Source of the DNA: Lentisphaerota bacterium
GTDB taxonomy: Bacteria; Verrucomicrobiota; Lentisphaeria; Oligosphaerales; Oligosphaeraceae
Length of the DNA: 14,529 nt
Direction: 5' to 3'
NCBI GenBank assembly: GCA_012800625.1
Contig: JAAZIY010000436.1
Coordinates: 1 to 14,529 of the forward strand
Shown here: positions 7,928 to 14,494 of the stretch, one piece after another
How the letters are laid out: each line of letters starts with the position of its first letter
How positions within the stretch are numbered: the first letter of the stretch is position 1
The notes under the pieces: generated by a model
Seen by the model: the letters and a program-made list of their open reading frames with translations, nothing else
The model's database searches: none
What the model was told of the DNA's origin: nothing
Program-made: the position numbers and the translations under genes

Positions 7928-8124
7928 CGAAAAAGGCAAGGCCTTCAGCCATACTGGCCAAAGACGCATCAGCAATTCGACGTCTTCTTCTTCGTCAGAG
8001 TATCTCTTCGGAGTCAGAACGCTATGTGGTAAAAGCCTTCCTGCAAGCGCTCAGGCTCAACAAGTCGGCTTATGCATTCATGTACGCCTAGTGGTATATA
8101 TCCAAGCATACAAGAAAGCGTATG
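7928..8124 (-). other. Leader or spacer between the putative hyd promoter and the terminator
   Basis: About 200 bases between a likely minus-strand promoter and the terminator. No known riboswitch class is recognised. Minus-strand features include AAGCC pairing with GGCTT across a central section, the small stem GCCA/TGGC (within GGCCAGTATGGC) and AGAG/CTCT. A 31-codon reading frame (8109-8014) lacks a ribosome-binding site. A second open stretch rich in Asp/Glu codons runs on through the hairpin in frame with the downstream gene. Neither is a convincing gene; a decayed gene is possible. Confidence 0.3.
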
Positions 8125-8130
8125 GAGTAT

Positions 8131-8158
8131 AATATAATATTATTTTATTATATTACAA
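8131..8158 (-). promoter_or_regulatory. Putative minus-strand promoter in an A/T tract
   Basis: On the minus strand TTGTAA (8158-8153) and TATATT (8136-8131) are 16 bases apart, with an alternative -10, TATACT, at 8131-8126. The element lies in a nearly pure A/T stretch (8128-8156), so chance matches are likely, but its place between murQ and the hyd operon fits a promoter. Transcription would begin near 8124 and meet the terminator about 220 bases later. Confidence 0.4.
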
Positions 8159-8278
8159 ATGCAACAGAAAAAAATCCTCTGTCTTTAAAAGCCCGGACCA
8201 ACCTTGCCAGCTCTTTCTAAAAAGGCAATCGAGCGGTTTTTTTTTGCACAGCAATGCAGGCCAAGCTGATTTTGTGCA

Positions 8279-9175
8279 TCAGTTATTTTTCTGCAGGATT
8301 TGAAGTGCCTGGCGTATATTTCCGGCGCTGTTTTGCAATGCTGCTGCGGCCTCCTCGGCATTAGCTCCGCTGATATTTTGCAGCAGGGCAATGGCTCGAT
8401 GTTGCAGTTTTTCGCAGCTTATCTGCATATCGGCGAGCAGGTTTCCTATCACCTTGCCCAGTCTGATCATAGTGGCGGTGCTCAGCATATTAAGCACCAT
8501 TTTCTGCGATGTTCCGGCCTTCATGCGGGTAGAGCCGGTCACCGCCTCCGGCCCTACCACCGGTACGATTGCCACCCGGGCAAATTCGCCCATGCGTCCT
8601 TGCGGGTTATTGTACAAGGCTATGGTTGCCGCCCCTATCTTGGCGGCCTCTTGCAGCGCGCCGCAGGTATACGGGGTTCTGCCGCTGGAACTCAGGCCCA
8701 CGAGTACGTCTTTGGCACAGAAACCGCGCTCCTGCAAGTCCAGCCAGCCTTGTTCGGCGTCATCCTCGGCAAACTCCTGGGCGCGGAACATGGCTTCAGT
8801 GCCGCCGGCGATAAGCCCTTGCACCAGTTCAAAGTCAACGCCATAGGTGGGCGGGCACTCCGAGGCGTCCACTATGCCTAGTCTGCCGCTGGTGCCTGCG
8901 CCTATATAAAAGAGCCGGCCGCCATTTTGCAGGGCTGACACGATCAGGTCAACGGCCTGGGCAATCTGCGGCAGCACCTTCTCCACCGCGGCGGCCACCT
9001 TGGCGTCCTCGGCATTAATAAGCCGCACTATTTCCAGGCTGTCTTTACGGTCTATATCCAGGGTGAGCGGATTCACGCTCTCGGTAATCAGGTCTTTCAC
9101 TGCGGGCCTTTTTTGATTTGCAAGTTGATACAACGCTGAGGTTTTCAAGTAATCTGCCAGGCTTTTGGACTGCAA
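8279..9175 (-). CDS. murQ: N-acetylmuramic acid 6-phosphate etherase MurQ
   Basis: 298 aa as drawn. MurQ cleaves the lactyl ether of MurNAc-6-phosphate to GlcNAc-6-phosphate and D-lactate in peptidoglycan recycling, in the cytoplasm. The SIS-type sugar-phosphate fold shows GAGTSGRLG (92-100), DASECPPT (103-110, catalytic Glu106), a second catalytic Glu at about 137 (EFAEDD), SSSGRTPY, and GSTRMKAGTSQKMVLNM. As drawn it starts with TTG and carries about 27 extra residues before the usual N-terminus; a GTG at 9100 (VKDLITES) would give a family-like start, and neither has a clear ribosome-binding site. The C-terminus lacks about 25 residues relative to E. coli MurQ. No MurNAc transporter or anhMurNAc kinase is adjacent. 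It is divergent from the ATP-grasp-GNAT gene. Confidence 0.95.
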   Translation of the reverse strand: MQSKSLADYLKTSALYQLANQKRPAVKDLITESVNPLTLDIDRKDSLEIVRLINAEDAKVAAAVEKVLPQIAQAVDLIVSALQNGGRLFYIGAGTSGRLGIVDASECPPTYGVDFELVQGLIAGGTEAMFRAQEFAEDDAEQGWLDLQERGFCAKDVLVGLSSSGRTPYTCGALQEAAKIGAATIALYNNPQGRMGEFARVAIVPVVGPEAVTGSTRMKAGTSQKMVLNMLSTATMIRLGKVIGNLLADMQISCEKLQHRAIALLQNISGANAEEAAAALQNSAGNIRQALQILQKNN

Positions 9176-9202
9176 AACACAAAGACAGAGCAGATTTTCA
9201 GC

Positions 9203-9232
9203 TTGGCATTTTGCATGACGGGTTAATATAAT
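9203..9232 (+). promoter_or_regulatory. Near-consensus sigma70-type promoter, plus strand
   Basis: TTGGCA (9203-9208, five of six matches to TTGACA) and TATAAT (9227-9232, perfect) are separated by 18 bases. It is the best promoter in the window and would start transcription near 9239, over 300 bases before the next gene. An imperfect dyad CGCTC/GAGCG (about 9233-9252) overlaps the expected start and could be an operator. Confidence 0.65.
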
Positions 9233-9238
9233 CGCTCT

Positions 9239-9360
9239 GACGACTGTGAGCGCAAAAAAACAACCTTGTGCATAATTAATCCAGACTCAGCCTGAGACAA
9301 CCCGGCAGAATTCGGCGCTGTCAGACATTATTTTTAATGGCTGGCACGAAGCGTTTTTTT
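9239..9360 (+). ncRNA. Candidate small RNA or attenuated leader
   Basis: A strong promoter at 9203-9232 and an intrinsic-terminator-like hairpin with T-run ending at 9360 bracket about 120 bases with no plausible reading frame. A near-perfect dyad GACTCAG/CTGAGAC lies inside (about 9284-9298). This may be an independent small RNA or a leader that is terminated early ahead of the gene at 9551. No known RNA family is recognised. Confidence 0.4.
9316..9360 (+). terminator. Intrinsic terminator-like hairpin, plus strand
   Basis: The stem pairs CGC (9316-9318) with GCG (9351-9353), TGTCAG (9319-9324) with CTGGCA (9341-9346, one G-T pair), and CATTA (9326-9330) with TAATG (9335-9339), with loop TTTT. 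There is one mismatch and a four-base bulge (CGAA). Seven T residues follow directly (9354-9360). Confidence 0.55.
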
Positions 9361-9364
9361 AGTC

Positions 9365-9418
9365 TTGCGAGCAGGGCGACTAGCGCCATACTATAGTAAG
9401 CGCTGCCTGAAAGGCGCT
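9365..9418 (+). promoter_or_regulatory. Possible second promoter with alternative stems before the ATP-grasp-GNAT gene
   Basis: TTGCGA (9365-9370) and TACTAT (9389-9394) are 18 bases apart and could be a weak promoter downstream of the terminator. The -10 lies in the perfect palindrome TACTATAGTA (9389-9398). GGCGCT (9413-9418) can pair either with AGCGCC (9382-9387) or with the nearer AGCGC (9399-9403), giving mutually exclusive stems. The remaining spacer to 9550 holds a GAATAC/GTATTC hairpin (about 9438-9455) and nothing else recognisable. Confidence 0.25.
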
Positions 9419-9550
9419 ACAAAAGGGCCTGAAGCGCGAATACAAACTGGTATTCAGTGAAGCCCCAAAAACTTGCTGCGTCTGCTTTCCAAAAGCCTCC
9501 AAGACCGATGAATTACTTGATAAAATTACGCTGTCTAAACGGGATCAAGC

Positions 9551-11131
9551 ATGCGCATTGAAAACCACCCCGATATTCTGCTCATCAGTAATGCCCCCTG
9601 TGAGCACAGTGAGGCGCCGGAACGTGTCTCGGAGGCTGCGGTTTGCGAGACGCTGAGCGCAGTGGAACAGTCCCTGCATAAGCTCGGGCTGCCCTGCCGC
9701 ACGCTGAGCTTTAAACGCTGCGCTGAGCTGCTCAAAGCATTGCAGGAGCGGCCAGAATGCCTGGTGTTCAATCTTTGCGAAGGCCTGGAGGGGTACTCCG
9801 GCTTTGAAAGCCATGTGGCTGCAGTGCTGGAAATGAGCAAAATACCATTTACCGGCAACAACGCGCTGACTTTGGCGCTGGCACGCAATAAAAACCTGGC
9901 GAAGAAAATAATGCGCGCCTCTGGCATACTCACGCCAAACTGGTGTTGCTGCCATGAGATGCCCGAGTTCCCGCCGCCTGAGCTGAGCTTTCCAATGATA
10001 TGCAAGCCAGCCTGTGAGGACGCCAGCCTGGGGATCATGCCGCAGTCTGTGGTGCGTGACTTCGAGGCAATGAAAAGCATACTCGAATTGCTCTTGCCGC
10101 GTTATGCCAAAGAAGGGGTTCTGCTCGAGGAGTTTGTCGAGGGACGCGAGTTTAATGTCGCCATCATGCCCGAAGCCGGACGAGTGCGCTGCCTAGGCGC
10201 GCTGGAAATCGACTTTTCAAGACTGCCGCCGGGAGAGGAGCATATCCTATGTCATGCCGCCAAATGGCTGGAAAAAGACCAGCGCTTTGCAAATACGGTG
10301 TCGCAACCCGCCATTAACTTGCCTCAGGCACTGCAAAATAAACTGAGCCAATGTGCAATGGCAAGCCATCAGGCGCTGTTGGCAAATTCATATGGCCGCG
10401 TGGATATGCGCCTGGACAGGCAGGGCAGGCTTTTTGTACTGGAGTACAATCCCAATCCCGATATAGGCCCGGCAGCCGGCTTCAGCAAGGCTCTGCAGGC
10501 CGATAATCTCAGCTATGAGGAATTTGTCTTGTGCCTTATAGCCGAGGCACAAGATAAATATCGCAGGGGTGTTATTACTTCCCAAAAACCGCTGCCGGCT
10601 AGCGTTTCGGGCAAGGCCGCGCCTGGCGCTGCCCGCCAGCCGGATGAGCTGAATGTGGAAATCAGGGAACTGCGCCTTGAGGACCGCTCACAGGTGCTGC
10701 GCATACTGAGCTTGAGTGGCATGTTCAGCCAGGCCGAGATAGAAGTCGCCGATGAGCTGCTCGGTATTTTTCTGCAAAAACCTGAGCAAAAGGACTACTG
10801 CATTCATGTCGCCAGTCTGGACGGGGAGCTTGCCGGCTACGTCTGCTTCGGCCCCAGCCCGGCGACCGCCGGCAGCTTCGACCTCTACTGGATCGCGGTG
10901 CACCCGCGCCTGCAGTCTCAAGGCATAGGCAAAAAGCTTCTGCGTTTTGTCGAACAGGAATGCCGCTCTCAAGGAGGCAGGCTGCTAATCATTGAGACCT
11001 CATCCAGAGAGCTTTACGCCCCAACCCAGGCTTTCTATGCGCGCAACGGCTACCGGGTCGAGGCACGCATCAAGGACTACTACGCCAAGGACGACGACCG
11101 TCTCATATATACACGAAAGCTGCAAGACTAA
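9551..11131 (+). CDS. Fusion of D-Ala-D-Ala-ligase-like ATP-grasp enzyme and GNAT acetyltransferase
   Basis: 526 aa. Residues about 1-335 are a Ddl-like ATP-grasp ligase: FNLCEGLEG (73-81), IPFTGNNALTLALARNK (98-114), ATP-contacting CKPACEDASLG (151-161), LLEEFVEGREFNVA (191-204), and metal-binding RVDMRLD (283-289) with LEYNPNPDIGP (297-307). An Ala/Pro-rich linker (about 340-365) leads to a GNAT domain (about 368-524) with acetyl-CoA loop WIAVHPRLQSQGIGKKLL (447-464) and a C-terminal FYARNGYRVEARIKDYY segment. ATP-grasp ligases join a carboxylate to an amine via an acyl phosphate, and GNATs acetylate amines, so one chain could ligate and cap a small peptide or amino-acid product. The substrate is unknown; NPNPD replaces the ENTxPG of true Ddl enzymes, so cell-wall D-Ala-D-Ala synthesis is unlikely. 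A CCC run (132-134) is notable. The ATG has only a weak GGGA upstream. It is alone on the plus strand with a long leader. Confidence 0.88.
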   Translation: MRIENHPDILLISNAPCEHSEAPERVSEAAVCETLSAVEQSLHKLGLPCRTLSFKRCAELLKALQERPECLVFNLCEGLEGYSGFESHVAAVLEMSKIPFTGNNALTLALARNKNLAKKIMRASGILTPNWCCCHEMPEFPPPELSFPMICKPACEDASLGIMPQSVVRDFEAMKSILELLLPRYAKEGVLLEEFVEGREFNVAIMPEAGRVRCLGALEIDFSRLPPGEEHILCHAAKWLEKDQRFANTVSQPAINLPQALQNKLSQCAMASHQALLANSYGRVDMRLDRQGRLFVLEYNPNPDIGPAAGFSKALQADNLSYEEFVLCLIAEAQDKYRRGVITSQKPLPASVSGKAAPGAARQPDELNVEIRELRLEDRSQVLRILSLSGMFSQAEIEVADELLGIFLQKPEQKDYCIHVASLDGELAGYVCFGPSPATAGSFDLYWIAVHPRLQSQGIGKKLLRFVEQECRSQGGRLLIIETSSRELYAPTQAFYARNGYRVEARIKDYYAKDDDRLIYTRKLQD

Positions 11132-11168
11132 GCTGGCCGGTAAGCGGGTTTTTACACAGGAATGCTGC

Positions 11169-11939
11169 TCAGATGATGACTTTACTTCCGTCCGGTTTGC
11201 TCAGGCAGCTGAAGTTGCTGTCGAAGAGGCCTTGCATGGTCTTTGCATTGATCAGCTGAGCTGGGCTGCCTTCTTGCAGCAGTCTGCTGTCTTTGAGCAG
11301 AAACAAGCGGTCGGAGAGCTGGGCGGCGGCGTTGATGTCGTGGGTGACCTGCAAGATGGTGAGCCGTCTTTGTTTTTTTAATTTTAGCAGCATTTCGTTG
11401 ATTTGCTTTTGGTAGCGCGGGTCCAGGAAGGTGGCCGGCTCATCGAGCAATAATATGGGGCTTTGCTGCATAAGGGCGGCGGCGATAAATACTTTTTGTT
11501 GTTCGCCGCCGCTAAGCGAGGGCAGGTCGCGCTGCAAGAAGGCACTGATGCCGGTGTTTTCCACTGCGAATTCCAGCGCTTCCCGGTCTTTGGCGTCGTT
11601 TTTGTGCCAAGCCTTGTGTCGGGCAAAACGGCTGAGCAGGAGGAATTCCTGCACCTGATAGTTGGCCTGTACGCCGTGGCGCTGCGAGACAAAGGCGATG
11701 CGCTGGGCGATCTGGCGCTGAGTCAGGCTGCGGCTGTCGCAGCCTTCTATAAAAACATCGCCGCTGTAGTTCTGCTGTATGCGGTTGAGGCATTTCAGGA
11801 GGCTGGACTTGCCGGCGCCGTTGGGGCCTAATATACTGTGGCAGGCGCCGCGTTCGAGCTGAAAGCTGATATCATGCAGTATCTGCGTGCCTTGCAGAGT
11901 CAAGCACAGGTCTTGCACTGATAAAATCGCCTCGCCCAT
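11169..11939 (-). CDS. ABC transporter ATP-binding protein, FecE/BtuD (iron-siderophore/cobalamin) type
   Basis: 256 aa. Walker A is GPNGAGKS (38-45), Q-loop Q86, signature LSGGEQQ (142-148), Walker B ILLLDEP (162-168) and H-loop H200. The overall pattern (SILGPNGAGKSSLLKCLNR and SLTQRQIAQRIAFVSQ) places it with ATPases of the iron-siderophore, haem and cobalamin importers. In that family the ATPase powers a BtuC/FecCD permease fed by a binding protein, but neither is encoded in this window, and the flanks are rsmG and a convergent gene. It is therefore an orphan here and may pair with a permease encoded elsewhere. The ATG (11939) has a weak AAGAG upstream. The 73-bp gap to rsmG contains a repeat block. 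The gene ends 37 bp from the convergent ATP-grasp-GNAT gene. Confidence 0.93.
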   Translation of the reverse strand: MGEAILSVQDLCLTLQGTQILHDISFQLERGACHSILGPNGAGKSSLLKCLNRIQQNYSGDVFIEGCDSRSLTQRQIAQRIAFVSQRHGVQANYQVQEFLLLSRFARHKAWHKNDAKDREALEFAVENTGISAFLQRDLPSLSGGEQQKVFIAAALMQQSPILLLDEPATFLDPRYQKQINEMLLKLKKQRRLTILQVTHDINAAAQLSDRLFLLKDSRLLQEGSPAQLINAKTMQGLFDSNFSCLSKPDGSKVII

Positions 11940-11971
11940 GATTTATTCTCTTAAGTTTATCCCCGGACTGC

Positions 11972-12004
11972 TTGGACACGAAGACACACGAAGTTACACT
12001 AAGG
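11972..12004. repeat. GACACGAAG / CACTAAGG degenerate repeat block
   Basis: Between rsmG and the ABC ATPase gene the plus strand reads TTGGACACGAAG, then ACACACGAAG, then TTACACTAAGG. This is a shorter version of the block at 14398-14441, with the same opening (TTGGACACGAAG) and the same close (ACACTAAGG). Confidence 0.75.
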
Positions 12005-12012
12005 CCTGCGTT

Positions 12013-12771
12013 TCAGAGTTTTTTGGCCAGCACCAGGTATCTTTCCTGGCCCAGTTCCGGCAGGCGAACCGGGGCGGCCAGCTCGGGCTTGAAGCCCAGC
12101 TTTTGGCAGGCTTGCTCGAATTGCTCGTTCTCCTCCTGCAGGAATTTCGGGCCTTTGAGTAGGAGGAGGTGGCCGCCGGGTTTCAGCAGCTGCTCGGCGT
12201 CGAGCAGAAGCTCGGCGGCGGCTCCCACTGCCCTGGCGGTCAGCACTGTGCAGGCATGCCGGATTTCGGGGCAGTGTCTGGCTACTTCGCGGCCTCTGAA
12301 ACAGAGTGCCTGCAGCTGTGCTTCGGGCAGCAAGGCGATGGTATGTTTGAGAAACTCGGCTTTTTTGCGTCGGCTGTCCAGGAGCAGGAATTTTCGGTCA
12401 GTCATGTGCATGGCCAGCGGCAGTCCTGGGTATCCTGCGCCGCTTCCCAGGTCCAGCAGCAGGTCTCCGGGTCGGCTGTGTTTTTTACACAATTCCAGTG
12501 CGGTCAGCGAATCGAGCACATGCAGTATGAGGTATTCCTCGGGGCTGCTCAGCCTGGTGAGATTCAGCCAGGCATTGACTCCGAGCAGGTGGCTATAGAG
12601 CGCTTCGAGACGCAGCTTCTGTTCGGCGCTGAAGCTCAGTCCCAGGGCTGCGGCGGCTTCGCTGAAGCGCTGCCACAGTTCGGGGCTAAAGCTTTGCCGC
12701 GCATAGCGCTGCGGCAAAAAAGCCTGCGGGTCGCGCCCTGTTTGGCTACTGCTGGCCTGCTTGCTTGCCAT
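12013..12771 (-). CDS. rsmG: 16S rRNA (guanine-527-N7)-methyltransferase RsmG
   Basis: 252 aa from ATG 12771. RsmG methylates G527 of 16S rRNA with S-adenosylmethionine. The SAM-binding motif is DLGSGAGYPG (107-116), preceded by the family hallmarks NAWLNLTR (66-73) and HVLDSL (84-89) and followed by DSRRKKAEFL, TARAVG and LLLLKGP. The first about 30 residues (Ser/Gln-rich) are extra to the usual core. The ATG overlaps the prfC stop as TGATG, and AAGGAG ends ten bases upstream, so translation is probably coupled to prfC. An in-frame start at 12852 would lie deep inside prfC and is rejected. Here rsmG accompanies prfC, not the gidA/parA neighbours found in many bacteria. Confidence 0.96.
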   Translation of the reverse strand: MASKQASSSQTGRDPQAFLPQRYARQSFSPELWQRFSEAAAALGLSFSAEQKLRLEALYSHLLGVNAWLNLTRLSSPEEYLILHVLDSLTALELCKKHSRPGDLLLDLGSGAGYPGLPLAMHMTDRKFLLLDSRRKKAEFLKHTIALLPEAQLQALCFRGREVARHCPEIRHACTVLTARAVGAAAELLLDAEQLLKPGGHLLLLKGPKFLQEENEQFEQACQKLGFKPELAAPVRLPELGQERYLVLAKKL

Positions 12772-14378
12772 CAAATTGTGTCTCCTTGCAAGGGAGAGTA
12801 TTTCAGCAATTTGATTTCCGGGTTTTTCTCCTCGAAGTAGTCCACTGCCCATTCATCCGGGAAGAGCAGTATGGCGCAATTATCCAAGTCGTTAGCCATG
12901 CGCACATTGCTGCCCAGGTACTGTCCTTCGAGCCGGCTTGGGTCACAGTCTTTATGCAGCCAGCGTATCTGGGTGAAGGGTGAGGGTTCCAGGCGCACAT
13001 CGGCGGCATATTCATTTTCCAGGCGGTGCTTGACCACGTCAAACTGCAATTGCCCCACGGCGCCAAGCAGGGCTGTTTTTTGCTGCGCGTTGTGCATATA
13101 GAAGACCTGGATAACGCCTTCATTGATAAGCTGTTCCAGGCCGTCCTGAAACTGTTTGTAGCGCGATGGCGAGTTGTTGTGCAGGTAGGCGAAGACCTCT
13201 GGCGGGAAGCGCGGTATCTCGTTGTAGGACAGCTCCGGCACATTGCTGAGGGTGTCGCCGATGCGGAAATTGCCGTGGCTGACCAGTCCGACTATGTCTC
13301 CGGGGTAGGCATTTTCCAGGGTTTCGCGTTCCTGTCCAAAGAGTTTTTGCGGATATGACAGTCTTAGCGCGCGCCCGCCTCGCGGGTTAGGTACGCTCAT
13401 ATCCTTGCTGAAGACTCCGGAGCAGACGCGTATAAATGATAGGCTGTCGCGGTGATTGGGGTCCATATTGGCCTGTATTTTAAATACGAAGGCTGAGAAG
13501 TCTTCTCGTTCCGGCTCTATGAGTCCCAGGTTTGACTTGCGTGGCAATGGTGTGCTGGCGTGTTCGACGAAGTAATCCAGCAGCAGTTGCACGCCGAAAT
13601 TATTTATGCCGCTGCCGAAGAATACTGGTGTTAGCTCTCCGGCTCGCAGCTTATCCTGGTCGAATTCCTCTCCTGCCAGTGTGAGCAGTTCCACTTGTTC
13701 GAGCCATTCCCGGTATGTATCGGGGTGCATAAGTTGAGCGATGCGCTCGTCATCGGCCCCGGTGATATGCTCGATGGCCTTGGCGCTGCCTTTGCCCTGG
13801 TTGTTGAAGAGGTGCAGTTCTTTGCGCAGGCGGTCATATACGCCTTTGAAATCCGGCCCGTCTCCCAGCGGCCAGGTGACCGGGAAGCCACCTATGCCCA
13901 GCACGTTTTCGAGGTCGTCAAGCAGCTGCAGGGGGTTGAGCGCGGGTCGGTCCAGCTTGTTCATGAAGGTGAAAATGGGTATGCCGCGTAGGCGGCAGAT
14001 TTCAAAGAGCTTGCGGGTGCGCTCTTCTATGCCCTTGCCGGCGTCGATGACCATGATGACGCTGTCCACGGCGGTAAGCACCCTGTAGGTGTCTTCGGAG
14101 AAGTCTTTGTGGCCGGGTGTGTCGAGCAGGTTGATGCAGTAGCCGCGGTACTCGAACTGCAGCACGGTTGAGGAAATCGAGATGCCGCGCTGCTTCTCTA
14201 TCTCCATCCAGTCAGAAGTGGTGTTGCGCTGGTTTCGCTTGGCTTTAACTGAGCCGGCCAGCTGCAGCGCGCCGCCGTAAAGCAGCAGCTTTTCGGTGAG
14301 CGTGGTTTTGCCGGCGTCGGGATGCGAGATAATGGCAAAGCTGCGCCGGCGGGATATCTGGGAGGCGAGTGAACTCAT
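12771..14378 (-). CDS. prfC: Peptide chain release factor 3 (RF3)
   Basis: 535 aa from ATG 14378, normal length for RF3. RF3 is a ribosomal GTPase that recycles RF1/RF2 after peptide release. The GTPase motifs are SHPDAGKTT (18-26), DTPGHKDF (86-93) and MNKLDR (139-144), and the RF3-typical switch stretch RNTTSDWMEIEKQRGISI (51-68) is intact. Later segments such as FFGSGINNFGVQ and GAVGQLQFDVV also match RF3. The frame stays open upstream to 14465, but those 29 residues are translated repeat sequence, and MSSLASQISRRRSF is the family-like start. No Shine-Dalgarno is visible upstream (CCCGACCCTTCC precedes the ATG). It is the first gene of the prfC-rsmG pair. Confidence 0.97.
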   Translation of the reverse strand: MSSLASQISRRRSFAIISHPDAGKTTLTEKLLLYGGALQLAGSVKAKRNQRNTTSDWMEIEKQRGISISSTVLQFEYRGYCINLLDTPGHKDFSEDTYRVLTAVDSVIMVIDAGKGIEERTRKLFEICRLRGIPIFTFMNKLDRPALNPLQLLDDLENVLGIGGFPVTWPLGDGPDFKGVYDRLRKELHLFNNQGKGSAKAIEHITGADDERIAQLMHPDTYREWLEQVELLTLAGEEFDQDKLRAGELTPVFFGSGINNFGVQLLLDYFVEHASTPLPRKSNLGLIEPEREDFSAFVFKIQANMDPNHRDSLSFIRVCSGVFSKDMSVPNPRGGRALRLSYPQKLFGQERETLENAYPGDIVGLVSHGNFRIGDTLSNVPELSYNEIPRFPPEVFAYLHNNSPSRYKQFQDGLEQLINEGVIQVFYMHNAQQKTALLGAVGQLQFDVVKHRLENEYAADVRLEPSPFTQIRWLHKDCDPSRLEGQYLGSNVRMANDLDNCAILLFPDEWAVDYFEEKNPEIKLLKYSPLQGDTI

Positions 14379-14397
14379 GGAAGGGTCGGGAAGAGGG

Positions 14398-14441
14398 TTG
14401 GACACGAAGAGACACGAAGAGACACGAAGGCACACTAAGGG
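14398..14441. repeat. Four-unit 10-bp tandem repeat upstream of prfC
   Basis: After TTG, the plus strand has four 10-bp units at 14401-14440: GACACGAAGA twice, GACACGAAGG, and a diverged CACACTAAGG. The block begins only 20 bp from the prfC ATG. It belongs with the block at 11972-12004 and the fragment at 171-183. Confidence 0.85.
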
Positions 14442-14469
14442 CTTATGTGGCGCCGCAGGCGCCATTAAG
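14442..14469. repeat. Strong GGCGCC inverted repeat upstream of prfC
   Basis: TGGCGCC (14448-14454) and GGCGCCA (14458-14464) form a perfect 7-bp stem with a GCA loop. It is extended by CTTA (14442-14445) pairing with TAAG (14466-14469) across a small internal loop. No T-run follows on either strand, so it is not a standard terminator. It would form a stable hairpin in the prfC leader if transcription starts further upstream. Confidence 0.7.
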
Positions 14470-14494
14470 TTAGACCCCGTCCAAAAAGCCCTTG

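Noticed and set aside
7874..7975. N-terminal extension of the TM1266-like protein, which could also be a Trp-containing leader peptide
   Set aside because: The extension translates the terminator hairpin and T-run; the internal ATG gives the family-like start. The two Trp codons do not make a convincing amino-acid attenuator.
7928..8109. Short frames on both strands in the murQ-hyd spacer, including a 31-codon minus-strand frame (8109-8014) and a plus-strand frame ending at about 8091
   Set aside because: None has a ribosome-binding site with a plausible start, and no family is recognised; the two strands are open in overlapping places, as expected by chance.
11132..11168. Possible terminator between the convergent ATP-grasp-GNAT and ABC genes (CCG/CGG plus five T residues)
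   Set aside because: The stem is only three base pairs, too weak to call.
12772..12852. Upstream start for rsmG
   Set aside because: It lies wholly inside prfC; the ATG overlapping the prfC stop with AAGGAG upstream is better supported.
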